Below are positions 8,896 to 19,550 of a stretch of DNA of 64,000 bases, in pieces. The position numbers were made by a program, and so were the translations under genes. The stretch's first letter is position 1; every line of letters starts with the position of its first letter. A model generated the notes under the pieces. The model was not told where the DNA came from. It was given only the letters and a program-made list of their open reading frames with translations, and ran no database searches. Origin of the DNA: a cf. Phormidesmis sp. LEGE 11477 (GTDB taxonomy: Bacteria > Cyanobacteriota > Cyanobacteriia > Phormidesmidales > Phormidesmidaceae); contig NZ_JADEXO010000005.1 of the NCBI RefSeq assembly GCF_015207105.1, forward strand, positions 1 through 64,000, read 5' to 3'.

Positions 8896-11800
8896 ATGGC
8901 CCGAAATCTGTATGCGCTTTTGGTGGGAATCAACCAGTATGATGCGCGATCGCGTGTTCCTCACCTACGTGGCTGTGTCAATGATATTCAGGGCATTCAG
9001 TCTTATCTGGAAGGACGGGTCGCAGCGGATGATTTCGACCTTCACTTACAGGTTCTAACGGATTCGCAGGCAACTCGCCAGGGTATCATCGACGGATTTC
9101 GGCGGCACCTGTCGCAGGCCAAGCGCGACGATGTGGTCTTGTTTTACTACGCCGGGCATGGGGCCCAGGCAAAAGCGCCGGAACCTTTTTGGCCGATATC
9201 GCCTGATCGGATGATGGAAACGCTGGTCTGCTACGACAGCCGAATTGATCAAGAGCACTGGGATCTAGCAGATAAAGAACTGGCGCAGCTAATTGCCGAG
9301 GTCGATCAGGGTAAGCCGCATATTGCGGTGGTGCTAGACTGCTGTCATTCGGGTTCGGGCACTAGGGACGCTGGCCTAGAGGCGCTGCCAGCAGGTGGCA
9401 AAGTAGCCACTCGCAGAGCTGATATCGATTATCGCGATCGCCCCCTAGACAGCTTTTTGCTCAGTCCGGCTGAGGCGACAGCGTTAACCGCTGGCGCTAG
9501 TACGCGCAGTCTGACGGCGTCGCCCATGCAAATCCAGTTGCCGACCGGGCGGCATGTGGTGCTCTCGGCCTGTAGCAATATTGAAGAGGCCAAAGAATAT
9601 CACGGCAGCGGCAGCCCTCGTGGTGCATTTTCTCACTTCTTGCAAGAATCGCTGAATCGGGCAAACGGCGGCTTGAGCTATCGAGATTTGTTCAAGCGAA
9701 CCAATGCTCTGATCCGTAGCGGCGTTCCGGCTCAGTCTCCCCAGATGGAGGCAACGCATTCTGAAGATTTGGATCAGCCGTTTTTGGGCGGGGCGATCGC
9801 GCCAACGCCTCCTTACTTCACGCTTAGCTACCGTCAGGACTATGGCTGGAGTATTGACGGCGGCGCGATTCATGGCCTGCCTTCGCCTACAGGCGGCGAG
9901 ACCACCGTATTAGCCATCTATCCATTCGATGCTGACGCCGACCAGATGAAAGCTGTGTCGCAGGCGATCGCTCAGGTCAAGCTCACTCAGGTTCTAGCTC
10001 AGCTCGGCACAGTTAGTAATAGCGACAACAGCAGCGAGTCTGCTTTCGCAGATCGCTGCAATACTTTCAAGGCAGTGATCATCAGCTCACCGATGCCGCC
10101 ACTACAGGTATATATAGAAGGCGATGCGACAGGGATCGAAGCCCTGAAGCAGGCGATCGCATCGCTTGGCCCCAGTGGATCGACCTCTCTATACGTTCAG
10201 CCCATTGACCAAATTGACGGCGCAGCGTTTCGGGTGCTGGCGCAGGATGACATCTATACCATTGCTTCTCCAACCGATGGGCGAGCGCTAGTGACACCCG
10301 TGCGCGGCTATGACAGTTCAAGTGCGACCAAAGTCGCTCAAAATCTGGAGCACATTGCCCGTTGGAAGACGATTGCTGAGCTTTCTAGCCCCGCTAGCAG
10401 CCGAATTCAAGGCGCAGTAACGCTCAAGATTTATACAGGCACAGAACCCACACCCGAAGCGGCCAAAGAAATAAAAAGCTCGCAGATTCGCCTAGACTAT
10501 CGCTACGATGCGGTCAAGCAAAAATGGATAGCGCCCAAGTTTAGGGTCAAGCTACACAACACTAGTAACCAGACGCTCTATTGCTCATTCTTTTATCTCA
10601 ACGAACGGTTCAAGGTCGCTCCGATTAAGCCAGACGGTGTGGCTAGTCTGGTGCGCCTGTCGCCCGATCAAGAAATTTGGTTTGCTAATGGCGCGGCGCT
10701 GACTGGCAGTGTGGCTGATAGCCTTTGGCAGCAGGGGATTACGGAATGTCACGATATTTTGAAGCTGATTGCCTGTACGGCTGAATTTGATCCGACGCTG
10801 ATGAGGTTAGGTGAGCTAGGTCTGCAGCCAGTGAGTGGAGGGACGCGATCGCTTGGCAGCAAACAGAGCAGTAGTCTAAATCGGCTGATGCAGCGAGTAA
10901 ACACCCGCGATATCAGCTTTGATGGTGAAGAAGAAATCTACGATGACTGGGTGACAAACCAGATTGGATTCACCTTTGTGCGGCCCCAGCCTTCGACCCC
11001 AGTTAGTCGCACTCAGCCCACGGCGGCGGGGGCAGGTGTCACGATTCAGCCTCATTCAGCGCTCAGCGCCAATGTCCGGCTCACCACCGTGCCACAGTCT
11101 ACTCGCGATTTGGGCAGCTTCATTTTGCCGCCAATCTTGCAAAACGCCGAAGCTCTCCAGTTTACGCAGAGCCGAGCTAGCGATCCAGGATTGAGCGCGA
11201 TTGAGCTGAGCGATTTGGGCGATGCGGCGGCGGTGACGCCTACGAATCCATTAGTGATAGAGGCGCAGGTGCCGCTAGCCGAGGATGAATACGTACTGCC
11301 GATCGCGCACGATGGCGAGTTTTATCTACCGCTAGGCTATGGCAAGTCTGAAAATGGCCAGACCAAAATTGTGATTGAGCGGCTAACAGAGCCGATTAGC
11401 GAGGGCAATCGCAGCGTTACTGGCTCGGTGCGAATCTTCTTTCAAAAAATTGTTGCTAAGAAGCTAGGGCTAGATTTTGAGTATCCCTTGCTGGCGATCG
11501 CACAGTTAGAAAAAGCCGCCGAGCCTGCGTCAGCTAGAGCAGCAGCGACCAAAGTCACCTACCTGCGCGAGGTGGAAGACGTCAAAGCCCAGGTCGCCAC
11601 CGCTAAAACAATTGCTGTCTACATTCATGGCATCTTTGGCGATACCGAGAGCATGCTGCCCAGCCTAGAGACGGCTGTCGCTGCCCTAGAAGATGACCGC
11701 ACGTCTATCGGCGAACTCTACGATCTGGTCTTGGCGTTTGACTACGAGAATCTAAACACCACCATCGATCAAAACGCGCGGCTGCTAAAAGAACGATTAG

Positions 11801-12741
11801 AAGCCGTCGGCCTTCAGGCAGGTCATGGGAAAACGGTTCATCTCATCGCCCACTCTATGGGTGGATTAGTCTCTCGCTGGTTTATTGAGCAAGCAGGCGG
11901 TAAAGACATGGTGAACCATCTGATTATGTTGGGCACCCCCAATAGCGGATCGCCTTGGCCGCAGGTACAGGCTGGGGTCACAGCAGCCGTGTCGTTTGCC
12001 CTTAACGGATTATCGCTGGTGGCAACGCCATTGAAGATCCTTGAAAGTCTGCTGAAGCGAATTGAAGCAGTAGACGTCTCGCTCGATCAAATGCAGCCAG
12101 GGTCCGACTTTCTAGCAGAGATTGCTAAGTCTCCTGATCCAGGTATCCCCTACACCCTGATCGTCGGTAATACATCGCTAGTGAAATCAGAAGCTCAGAC
12201 TCTAAGGGAAAAGATTATGCAGCGGCTAGGGAAAATAGTGGAACTGCCCTTCTTCAAGCAGCCGAACGATATTGCGGTGTCAGTGAGTAGCATCGTGGCC
12301 ATACCCGAAGGGCGATCGCCTGCCCCTATGCAGATACCGACTGCCTGCAATCATCTAGAGTACTTTGTTCACCCGGCGGGTCTGGCCTCACTGAAAACTG
12401 CCGTCATCAGCACAGGTATTTGTCCTAACCAAACAGTTTCTAAGACAAACCTACCTGAATCGAACCCATCTGAATTAGACGAACGCGAGCCGGATGCTTC
12501 CCCTTTTTTCCCTGAGCAGGCAGATACCGAGCAGACAGATGCTAAGCAGGCAAGAGCCGATCAATTAACAACAGAAGAACAGACAACAACAGAAAACACG
12601 AAGTCCACTCGCGCTTTTTCTAAGCTGTGGATTGTAGGAATTGCAGCTTTGCTGCTAGCGGCGGGCGCGATATTCGTACTGGCTCCAAGACCCGCAGCTA
12701 CCCCAACAGTTCCTGAGTTTACTGCGCCAGAGCTGGATTAG
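8896..12741 (+). CDS. caspase-like protein fused to an alpha/beta hydrolase, C-terminal TM anchor
   Basis: A 1281-residue multidomain protein. The N-terminal C14 caspase fold starts at MARNLYALLVGINQY, with His in FYYAGHG (H88) and Cys in VVLDCCHSG (C150). A long central region (about residues 300-890) has no motif I recognise. From about residue 905 a lipase/PGAP1-like hydrolase begins with VYIHGIFGD and carries the nucleophile elbow LIAHSMGGLVSRWF (Ser near residue 986) and a LGTPNSGSPW motif. After a Glu/Thr/Gln-rich linker, a membrane helix (LWIVGIAALLLAAGAIFVL) anchors the C-terminus. The hydrolase could be the effector and the caspase the activating protease. It lies 76 bases upstream of the WD40 caspase gene on the same strand, so an operon is likely. 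Confidence 0.85.
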   Translation: MARNLYALLVGINQYDARSRVPHLRGCVNDIQGIQSYLEGRVAADDFDLHLQVLTDSQATRQGIIDGFRRHLSQAKRDDVVLFYYAGHGAQAKAPEPFWPISPDRMMETLVCYDSRIDQEHWDLADKELAQLIAEVDQGKPHIAVVLDCCHSGSGTRDAGLEALPAGGKVATRRADIDYRDRPLDSFLLSPAEATALTAGASTRSLTASPMQIQLPTGRHVVLSACSNIEEAKEYHGSGSPRGAFSHFLQESLNRANGGLSYRDLFKRTNALIRSGVPAQSPQMEATHSEDLDQPFLGGAIAPTPPYFTLSYRQDYGWSIDGGAIHGLPSPTGGETTVLAIYPFDADADQMKAVSQAIAQVKLTQVLAQLGTVSNSDNSSESAFADRCNTFKAVIISSPMPPLQVYIEGDATGIEALKQAIASLGPSGSTSLYVQPIDQIDGAAFRVLAQDDIYTIASPTDGRALVTPVRGYDSSSATKVAQNLEHIARWKTIAELSSPASSRIQGAVTLKIYTGTEPTPEAAKEIKSSQIRLDYRYDAVKQKWIAPKFRVKLHNTSNQTLYCSFFYLNERFKVAPIKPDGVASLVRLSPDQEIWFANGAALTGSVADSLWQQGITECHDILKLIACTAEFDPTLMRLGELGLQPVSGGTRSLGSKQSSSLNRLMQRVNTRDISFDGEEEIYDDWVTNQIGFTFVRPQPSTPVSRTQPTAAGAGVTIQPHSALSANVRLTTVPQSTRDLGSFILPPILQNAEALQFTQSRASDPGLSAIELSDLGDAAAVTPTNPLVIEAQVPLAEDEYVLPIAHDGEFYLPLGYGKSENGQTKIVIERLTEPISEGNRSVTGSVRIFFQKIVAKKLGLDFEYPLLAIAQLEKAAEPASARAAATKVTYLREVEDVKAQVATAKTIAVYIHGIFGDTESMLPSLETAVAALEDDRTSIGELYDLVLAFDYENLNTTIDQNARLLKERLEAVGLQAGHGKTVHLIAHSMGGLVSRWFIEQAGGKDMVNHLIMLGTPNSGSPWPQVQAGVTAAVSFALNGLSLVATPLKILESLLKRIEAVDVSLDQMQPGSDFLAEIAKSPDPGIPYTLIVGNTSLVKSEAQTLREKIMQRLGKIVELPFFKQPNDIAVSVSSIVAIPEGRSPAPMQIPTACNHLEYFVHPAGLASLKTAVISTGICPNQTVSKTNLPESNPSELDEREPDASPFFPEQADTEQTDAKQARADQLTTEEQTTTENTKSTRAFSKLWIVGIAALLLAAGAIFVLAPRPAATPTVPEFTAPELD

Positions 12742-12817
12742 TTGAGCTAGACCAACTGTGCATAAGTAGCTGGGCTCGGAAGCAAACAGATCATCAAGAC
12801 AATGAGGTCATATTCAG

Positions 12818-15800
12818 ATGAGCGAATTGGATTTTGAGCGAAGTCTTGCAGTTGTTATTGGTATTGACCGCTATAGCCAGGGCATTGCGCCGCTGCAAAC
12901 CGCCGTCTTGGATGCGACTGCGATCGCCAATCTCCTCAGCGCCGATCACGGCTACAGCACAACGCTAATCACCGACCAAGACGCCACCAATCACAATCTC
13001 ACCACGCTCTTCTACCAGACGCTGCCTCAAGCGATAAAGCCCAACGATCGCCTGCTTTTTTACTTTGCAGGGCACGGCATTGCGCTCAATGGCGAAGACG
13101 GCCCGGAAGGATTCTTGATTCCACAAGACGCTAGGCTAGGCGACATCCAGACCTACCTTTCTATGGTGAAGCTACAGCAGGCGCTCAGCGATCTGCCCTG
13201 TCGTCACTTTCTCGCTTTTTTCGACTGTTGCTTTTCCGGCGCTTTTCGCTGGTCTAGTACTCGTGATATCAGCGTTGTGCCCGAAGTCATTCATCAAGAG
13301 CGTTACGAACGGTTTTTGATCGATCCGGCCTGGCAGGTGATTACGTCTACTGCCTATGACCAAACCGCACTTGACGCTTTCACATTTCAAGACGCTCGCG
13401 GCCAGCAAGGGAAGCACTCTCCTTTTGCCTTGGCGCTGCTAGAAGCACTAGCGGGCGAAGCCGACGCTTTACCGCCTGCGACCAGCCGTCAGCCAAAAGG
13501 CGATGGCATTATTACGGCGACAGAGCTGTATCTGTATTTGCGCGATCGCATCGAACCAGCCACCCACCAAGCCGATCGCCGTCAAACGCCCAGCCTCTTC
13601 CCCTTGGGCAAACACGACAAAGGCGAATATATTTTCTTCACGCCTAACCACCCGCTGAATCTTCCTCCAGCGCCTCCTCTAGATCGAACTCAAAATCCCT
13701 ATCGAGGATTAGAGTCTTTTGATGAAGAGCATGCAGATCTGTTTTTTGGTAGAAGCGATCGCATCACCGAATTAAAGCAACAGGTTATCGGCCATCCGCT
13801 TACTGTCGTCATCGGCCCGTCTGGTAGCGGCAAATCTAGCCTTGTCAAAGCGGGCCTCTTACCTCAGCTTCGATCCGATTCGACTTGGCAAGTCGTTGGC
13901 CCTTTTCGTCCCAGCGCCGAACCGCTAGAAGTACTGTCTGAGATTGTCCGAGAGATATCAAACAGTGAAATATTAAACAGTGAAATATCAGGTGGTAAAG
14001 AATCGAACAGTCCGAGCGGCCTGCCTGAGAATGGCCTGTCTGTTGCTATCAAATCTTGGCAGAAGACTCATCCCCAGCAAAAACTGTTGATCATTATCGA
14101 TCAGCTTGAAGAACTACTCACTTTAGGCAGCAGTGAAACAGCGCGATCGCACTTTTTTCGAGTTTTAGCCAACGCTCTCCCGCACTTCCCTACAGTCCTA
14201 CGCCTCGTCTTCACCCTCCGCGCTGACTTCGAGCCTCACTTCCAATCTTCTACTCCACTTGCCTCTTATTGGTCTGCCGCCCGGTTCATCCTGCCGCCGA
14301 TGTCTCGCGCCGATCTCAGAGAGGCGATCGAGCAGCCGGCTAGCGCTAAAGTCATGTACTTTCAGTCTGACGACGCCCGCCATCCCCTAGTTGAACAAAT
14401 TATCAACGAGACTGCCGATATGCCGGGTGCCTTACCGCTGCTCTCATTCACGCTCAGCGAGCTGTATATCAAGTTTCTTGAACGACAGCATATCGCCCAG
14501 CAGCACGGCACCACTATTGACCGCGCTATTCTCGAAGTCGATTACAAAGCGATCGGAGGTGTTGTCCGCAGCCTCACCCAGAGAGCAGACCAAGAGTACG
14601 ACGAGCTCGTCCAACAGGACGCGGCCTACGCTCATACCATCCGCAACGTGATGTTGAGAATGGTCGCTATTAGCAGTGGAGAAGCGACTCGCCGCCGGGT
14701 TCCGCTTTTTGAACTAGCGTATTCAGGGGCTGAAAACGAACGCGCTCAGCAAGTGATCCGAGCCTATTCAACCGCCCGTCTGCTGGTAGAAGGGCAAGAT
14801 CTGACTGGGCAACCCTATGTAGAGCCCGCACACGATGCTTTAGTAAGCGGTTGGCAAAGGCTGCTCACCTGGCAACGAGAAGAAGAGAACCTCGCCCTCC
14901 AGCGCCGCCTGACACCCGCAGCCCTAGACTGGCAAAAAGAACAAAAGCCTCGCTTCTTATGGAACGCGGATCCCCGCTTAGAGTTAGTCCGACAGATCGC
15001 CAACGCACCCAGACACTGGCTCAACCAGCTAGAAACAGAATTCGTCCAGCGCAGCGTTGCCAGAAAAAAGCTAAACGGTCGGCTAAGAGTCGGTGGAACC
15101 TTAGTCATCATCTCCCTACTCAGCGCTGGGCTACTGGCCGCATTAATTGGCCAGCGTCGCTCTATCGTTGAAGAAGCACGGTTTTCCAAAGAATCCGCTC
15201 GACTAAACCTCGGCCAAAATCATTCGCTTGAAGGGCTGACCTACAGCCTTTTGGCTGGAGACTCTCTTCAACACCCATTGTTGAGATGGGTCCAGCCAGA
15301 GCAAGCACTCCAAAACCAAGTACAAGGAACGCTTCAGTGGGCAATATTCAACGTTAAAGAACAGAATCGCCTGACTGGAAGTTCTGGCCCGGTGCGTAGC
15401 CAGTGGAGCCCGGATGGAACTAAGATTGTCACGGCAGGCGAAGACGGGTTGATTCAGGTTTGGGACGCTGTCAAACAAGAAAGCATTCAGTGGCAAGCCG
15501 ACAGCCAGGGAATACGGCTAGCCAGGTTTAGTCCAAATGGGCAGTGGATTGCAACAGCGGGGACAGGTGGAACAGTCGCGCTTTGGACCCTAGCCGGAGA
15601 GAAACTAGCAGAGTTTGGTGGGCATGAAGGTATTGTCAGCTATGTTGCTTTTAGCCTTGACGGTCAGTGGCTAGCGAGCATAGGCAGAAATGGAGAACTG
15701 TTCTTGTGGGATTTACGACAAGGCCAAGATCCTTTAGAGCTATCTCGTTCAGAGCCATGGGCCAGCTGGCAGGTAGAGTCTGATCGGGCAAAGAGCGTCT

Positions 15801-17299
15801 ATTTTCATCCTCAGCGTCCGTGGCTGATCACCACCGATCTAGAAAGCATTAAGCTGTGGAGCTATCGAGGAGAGCTGATTCGAGCCTTTGAACAGCATGC
15901 ATGGTCGGCGGTGTTTACCCCCGATGGTCGCCAGATCGTAGCGGCAGGAGACGATGGCCAAGTCGGCGTTTGGAATGTGGAAACAGGCGATCGCGCTCGA
16001 CTTTGGCCCGCCGATCGCCAGCGCCTCTGGAATCTGACGCTTAGCCCTGATGGTCGCCAGATTGCCACTGCTGGAGAAGACGGCATTGTCAAACTATGGA
16101 CGTTTTCAGGAGAGCTAATTACTCAGCTTCGCAATCATACGGGGCCGGCTCGCAGCGTCAGCTTTTCACCGGATGCCAAACAGATAGCGAGCGCTGGAGA
16201 CGACAGCACTACCCGCATTTGGACCACCCAAAATCAAGCGCTTTTAAGCATTGCTAGACCCACCAATGCCAGTAAAAGATTTCGGCTAGCGATCGGTGGC
16301 ACTCGGCTAGTGAGCGGCAGCGGCGACGGCAAGCTGTTGTTTTGGCCGCTCGGTAGTGGCTCTCGTAGCTCTCTTGATGATCAACCTATAAGACCAACAG
16401 AGATAGAACTCCCTGAACTTGAGACCAGACCAGCTATCCAAGATATCGATATCGATGCAACTGGAAACATAATAGTTACCTTGAGCGCTGATGGAAGTGG
16501 CGCGATTCGAGACTTAGCTGAGCCCGAAAAGGCGACGATTTTTCGACTGCCCGATATCGCGACAACAGATAGTATTGCCCTCAGCCCTGATAGTAACCAG
16601 CTCGCACTCAGCGTTCAAGGGAAAGACATCTTAGTTATCGATAGAACGAACGGACAATCGCAAACACTGAGTAGTAGAGAATCCATTCGCCAACTGGCCT
16701 TTAGTCCCGATGGAAATCGGCTAGCGATCGCCAGTGCTAATGGACTGATCGAACTGTGGGACACGCGCACCTGGCAAATCAGCGGACGATTGCAAGAACA
16801 TGTTGGCGATGTCAATAGCATTGCGTTTAGCCCAGCAGAGACCAGTTGGCTCGCTAGCGCCGGCACGGACGGAACGGTGCGGCTGTGGAATACGAAGACA
16901 AACAGATCTATCGGATCGCCGCTGCAAGTGTATGGTCAATCTGTAGTGGCAGTGAGATTTAGCCCGAATGGAGAAACGATCGCGAGCGGCGATCGCACAG
17001 GTGCTATCCAGCTTTGGAACGCGGCAGAACAAGACCAGATCGCTGCCTGGCAGGCTCATCCAAAAGAAGTACAAGATATTAGATTTAGCCCTGATGGCCA
17101 GAAACTGATTACCGCTGGAGCCGAGGGTGCTATTGACGTTTGGGCGCTAGACTCTTTTGAAGAGTTAATGGAGAGAGGGTGCGATCGCATTCGCAACTTC
17201 CTCACTGCCCAAGAAAGTAGAACAGAAGATAGAACCCAAGACAGCCTCCAGAGCATCGAACAAAGTGTCAATAATCTCTGCCAACGTTCTCCCCTTTAG
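12818..17299 (+). CDS. caspase-like protein with STAND NTPase, TM segment and WD40 propeller
   Basis: A 1493-residue protein. The C14 caspase domain has His in FYFAGHG (H86) and Cys in FFDCCFSG (C138); the usual His after the Cys pair is Phe here. NPYRGLESFDEEHADLFFGR introduces a STAND NTPase with Walker A IGPSGSGKSS (about 332-341) and Walker B LLIIIDQLEEL. A membrane helix lies near residues 755-775 (GTLVIISLLSAGLLAALIG). From about residue 850 to 1460 there are around a dozen WD40 blades, many with FSPDG and LWD/VWN motifs, probably two propellers. The propeller would sense a ligand and the NTPase would oligomerise to activate the protease (inference from STAND biology). It follows the caspase-hydrolase gene by 76 bases. 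Confidence 0.88.
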   Translation: MSELDFERSLAVVIGIDRYSQGIAPLQTAVLDATAIANLLSADHGYSTTLITDQDATNHNLTTLFYQTLPQAIKPNDRLLFYFAGHGIALNGEDGPEGFLIPQDARLGDIQTYLSMVKLQQALSDLPCRHFLAFFDCCFSGAFRWSSTRDISVVPEVIHQERYERFLIDPAWQVITSTAYDQTALDAFTFQDARGQQGKHSPFALALLEALAGEADALPPATSRQPKGDGIITATELYLYLRDRIEPATHQADRRQTPSLFPLGKHDKGEYIFFTPNHPLNLPPAPPLDRTQNPYRGLESFDEEHADLFFGRSDRITELKQQVIGHPLTVVIGPSGSGKSSLVKAGLLPQLRSDSTWQVVGPFRPSAEPLEVLSEIVREISNSEILNSEISGGKESNSPSGLPENGLSVAIKSWQKTHPQQKLLIIIDQLEELLTLGSSETARSHFFRVLANALPHFPTVLRLVFTLRADFEPHFQSSTPLASYWSAARFILPPMSRADLREAIEQPASAKVMYFQSDDARHPLVEQIINETADMPGALPLLSFTLSELYIKFLERQHIAQQHGTTIDRAILEVDYKAIGGVVRSLTQRADQEYDELVQQDAAYAHTIRNVMLRMVAISSGEATRRRVPLFELAYSGAENERAQQVIRAYSTARLLVEGQDLTGQPYVEPAHDALVSGWQRLLTWQREEENLALQRRLTPAALDWQKEQKPRFLWNADPRLELVRQIANAPRHWLNQLETEFVQRSVARKKLNGRLRVGGTLVIISLLSAGLLAALIGQRRSIVEEARFSKESARLNLGQNHSLEGLTYSLLAGDSLQHPLLRWVQPEQALQNQVQGTLQWAIFNVKEQNRLTGSSGPVRSQWSPDGTKIVTAGEDGLIQVWDAVKQESIQWQADSQGIRLARFSPNGQWIATAGTGGTVALWTLAGEKLAEFGGHEGIVSYVAFSLDGQWLASIGRNGELFLWDLRQGQDPLELSRSEPWASWQVESDRAKSVYFHPQRPWLITTDLESIKLWSYRGELIRAFEQHAWSAVFTPDGRQIVAAGDDGQVGVWNVETGDRARLWPADRQRLWNLTLSPDGRQIATAGEDGIVKLWTFSGELITQLRNHTGPARSVSFSPDAKQIASAGDDSTTRIWTTQNQALLSIARPTNASKRFRLAIGGTRLVSGSGDGKLLFWPLGSGSRSSLDDQPIRPTEIELPELETRPAIQDIDIDATGNIIVTLSADGSGAIRDLAEPEKATIFRLPDIATTDSIALSPDSNQLALSVQGKDILVIDRTNGQSQTLSSRESIRQLAFSPDGNRLAIASANGLIELWDTRTWQISGRLQEHVGDVNSIAFSPAETSWLASAGTDGTVRLWNTKTNRSIGSPLQVYGQSVVAVRFSPNGETIASGDRTGAIQLWNAAEQDQIAAWQAHPKEVQDIRFSPDGQKLITAGAEGAIDVWALDSFEELMERGCDRIRNFLTAQESRTEDRTQDSLQSIEQSVNNLCQRSPL

Positions 17300-17727
17300 C
17301 GTCCGCCGTAGAAGCGCTTGATCGTTCGGCTGCAAAGCGCCATAGCAGCGGCGCGAAGAGAGAGTTGTCGTACGGCGTTAGAGAATGCCTACCAAGAGAT
17401 CGAATGCCTACCGAGGTAAAGTGCGTGGGCTCTGCCTTCTCGAAGAGTACGTATCCGCGTTGTCCTACCACGCGATCGTCCCTCCTTCCATTGATTGTGG
17501 TAATCCTGCCGCTGTCTTCGATTCTTAGCATAAGCAGTGGCTCTCTAGAGCTCAGTGTATCTACTGATGCTATGTCCGTTATTTTGACACTGCTTGAACT
17601 ACGGACAACTACCTACTTCATTGCAAAATTAAACTCCTATGACGCCAGTGCTAAGCTCCCATTCTCTTTGACCTGAACCTGTTGGAGGTAGGGCACACAG
17701 AAAATAGAGAATACAGACTACGAACCA
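17300..17727. other. intergenic region after the caspase cluster
   Basis: About 430 bases without a convincing gene. Overlapping frames on both strands (17365-17676 plus; 17268-17531 minus) are open by chance or are remnants; neither shows a known motif. No hairpin terminator for the WD40 caspase gene was identified. Confidence 0.4.
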
Positions 17728-18021
17728 ATGAGTACAATGCGGCTGGTCAACGATGAGCTCGAAATCAATCCACCTAACTGGGAGAGCGCACTGCATTTTT
17801 TAGACACCTTCACCTATTTAGAATCTGAGTTTGGCCTAGTCGACCTCGCCTCAACTGGCATGTTCGATTTATCACATCCGGTCACAGAGCAAGCGCTCGA
17901 TCTGCCGAAAAACCTGCGCGCCATTCGCCAAAAAGCATCTTTATCGAAATTAGTATTGCGCTGGATTGCAGAAAATAAAGAGACGCTAGGAGACTATCCT
18001 CAAGCTTCGCAGCCTCAGTAG
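17728..18021 (+). CDS. conserved-looking hypothetical protein, 97 aa
   Basis: A 97-residue acidic soluble protein that I do not recognise. The start could be the ATG at 17728 or the next in-frame ATG at 17737; neither has a clear Shine-Dalgarno. The sequence has a balanced globular composition (LVNDELEINPPNWESALHFL near the N-terminus; SKLVLRWIAENKETLG near the C-terminus) and no membrane segment. It is convergent with hisD, 129 bases away, and has no obvious functional partner. Confidence 0.55.
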   Translation: MSTMRLVNDELEINPPNWESALHFLDTFTYLESEFGLVDLASTGMFDLSHPVTEQALDLPKNLRAIRQKASLSKLVLRWIAENKETLGDYPQASQPQ

Positions 18022-18150
18022 GTACCTGACATTTGAACCTCTGATAGCCTTAATCTCATAGCCTCAACGCTCAATAGTTTCCTAGAAAAAGCTACCAGCC
18101 AAATAGGCAAAACCAGGCAGTTAGAAAATTGAGGCTTAGCTGATAACAGT

Positions 18151-19449
18151 TTAGGGCTCTTCTACGCGCAGTCGCACCGAGTCCCCATGAGAAGGTAAGC
18201 CCTCAGCCCGAGTTAATATATCGATATCTGCGGCGACTTCCTTGAGTGCGCTACGACTGTACTGGATCAGGCTAGTGTGCTTCATGAAAGTTTCGGTGCT
18301 TAGAGGCGATGCATAGCGAGCCGCGCCTGATGTCGGCAAAGTATGGTTAGGCCCTGCTAAATAGTCACCGACTGCCTCTGGCGTATCGTGACCCAAGAAG
18401 ATCGCGCCCGCCTGATTGATTAGAGGGAGCAAATCCCACGGATCTTCTACTTCTAGCTCCAAATGTTCTGGGGCAAAAAGATCGGAGAGCTTAGCAGCGG
18501 TTTCTAGCGTATCGACGACAATTGCAGCGCCGTAGTGTGCGATCGCCTTTTCTGTTAATGTCTGTCTCGGGTGCTGAGCTAGCTGCCGCTCCACTTCATC
18601 TGCCACGCCCTGGGCGATCGCGCTATCAGTCGTAATTAATACCGCCGCCGCCATCGGGTCGTGCTCTGCTTGGGCTAATAAATCAGCCGCCACATGTACC
18701 GGGTTGGCGCTGCTATCTGCAATCACCAACACCTCGGAAGGTCCGGCTAGTGAATCAATCCCGACCTTGCCGTACACGTGCTTTTTCGCCAGAGTCACGT
18801 AGATATTGCCGGGCCCGGTGATCACATCTACAGATGGAATAGTGTGGGTGCCATAGGCTAACGCTGCGATCGCCTGCGCCCCTCCAACCTGATAAATTTC
18901 TTCTACGCCAGCTTCCTGGGCTGCTACCAGCACCGATGGGCTAATCACCCCTGCTTTGCCGATCGGTGTCACCATCACCACCCGCTTCACCCCAGCTACT
19001 CGCGCCGGAATCGCATTCATCATCACCGTACTTGGATAGCTAGCCCGGCCACCCGGCACGTAGATCCCGGCTTTCTCGACGGGGGCATAGCGTTTACCCA
19101 GCACGACGCCGTTATCTTCAAAGCTCACCCAGCTTTTAGGTAGGCGCTGCTGATGAAACTTCTCTATATTGGTGCAGGCTTTACGAATTGCCTGCAGCAG
19201 ATCTTGCGAAATTTGCTGATAGGCCGCGTCTAACCGAGCCCCGTCTACCTTCAACGTTGCCGTCGTTAGCTGCTGCCCATCAAACTTTTCGGTATAGTGC
19301 AGCAGCGCTTCATCCCCAGTTCGCTCTACGGCGTCCACGATTTCTTTGACCGTCGCTTCTGCATCCGCGACCTTTGCATCATGAGTGCGATCGCAAATAC
19401 GTTGAAGTTCCGCTTTAGCATCACCTAGCTGGTTAATAATTCGCAGCAT
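18151..19449 (-). CDS. hisD: histidinol dehydrogenase
   Basis: Catalyses the last two oxidations of histidine biosynthesis, L-histidinol to L-histidine, with NAD+ and zinc. The 432-residue product from the ATG at 19449 ([15 protein letters not shown]) matches the normal family length; an 18-residue upstream extension in the same frame is Cys-rich and unlikely to be translated. Family motifs are clear: [62 protein letters not shown] and AGPNHTLPT. It is divergent from rpsT. Confidence 0.97.
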   Translation of the reverse strand: MLRIINQLGDAKAELQRICDRTHDAKVADAEATVKEIVDAVERTGDEALLHYTEKFDGQQLTTATLKVDGARLDAAYQQISQDLLQAIRKACTNIEKFHQQRLPKSWVSFEDNGVVLGKRYAPVEKAGIYVPGGRASYPSTVMMNAIPARVAGVKRVVMVTPIGKAGVISPSVLVAAQEAGVEEIYQVGGAQAIAALAYGTHTIPSVDVITGPGNIYVTLAKKHVYGKVGIDSLAGPSEVLVIADSSANPVHVAADLLAQAEHDPMAAAVLITTDSAIAQGVADEVERQLAQHPRQTLTEKAIAHYGAAIVVDTLETAAKLSDLFAPEHLELEVEDPWDLLPLINQAGAIFLGHDTPEAVGDYLAGPNHTLPTSGAARYASPLSTETFMKHTSLIQYSRSALKEVAADIDILTRAEGLPSHGDSVRLRVEEP

Positions 19450-19550
19450 GTAAGACAAGAGAAAAGAGCAACAAGTCAAGCAAGGCAAACGGATAGCAAC
19501 CACTCACCACTTTTCAATAGCTTAGCGCGGAACTACTGGGGCTAACCAGC

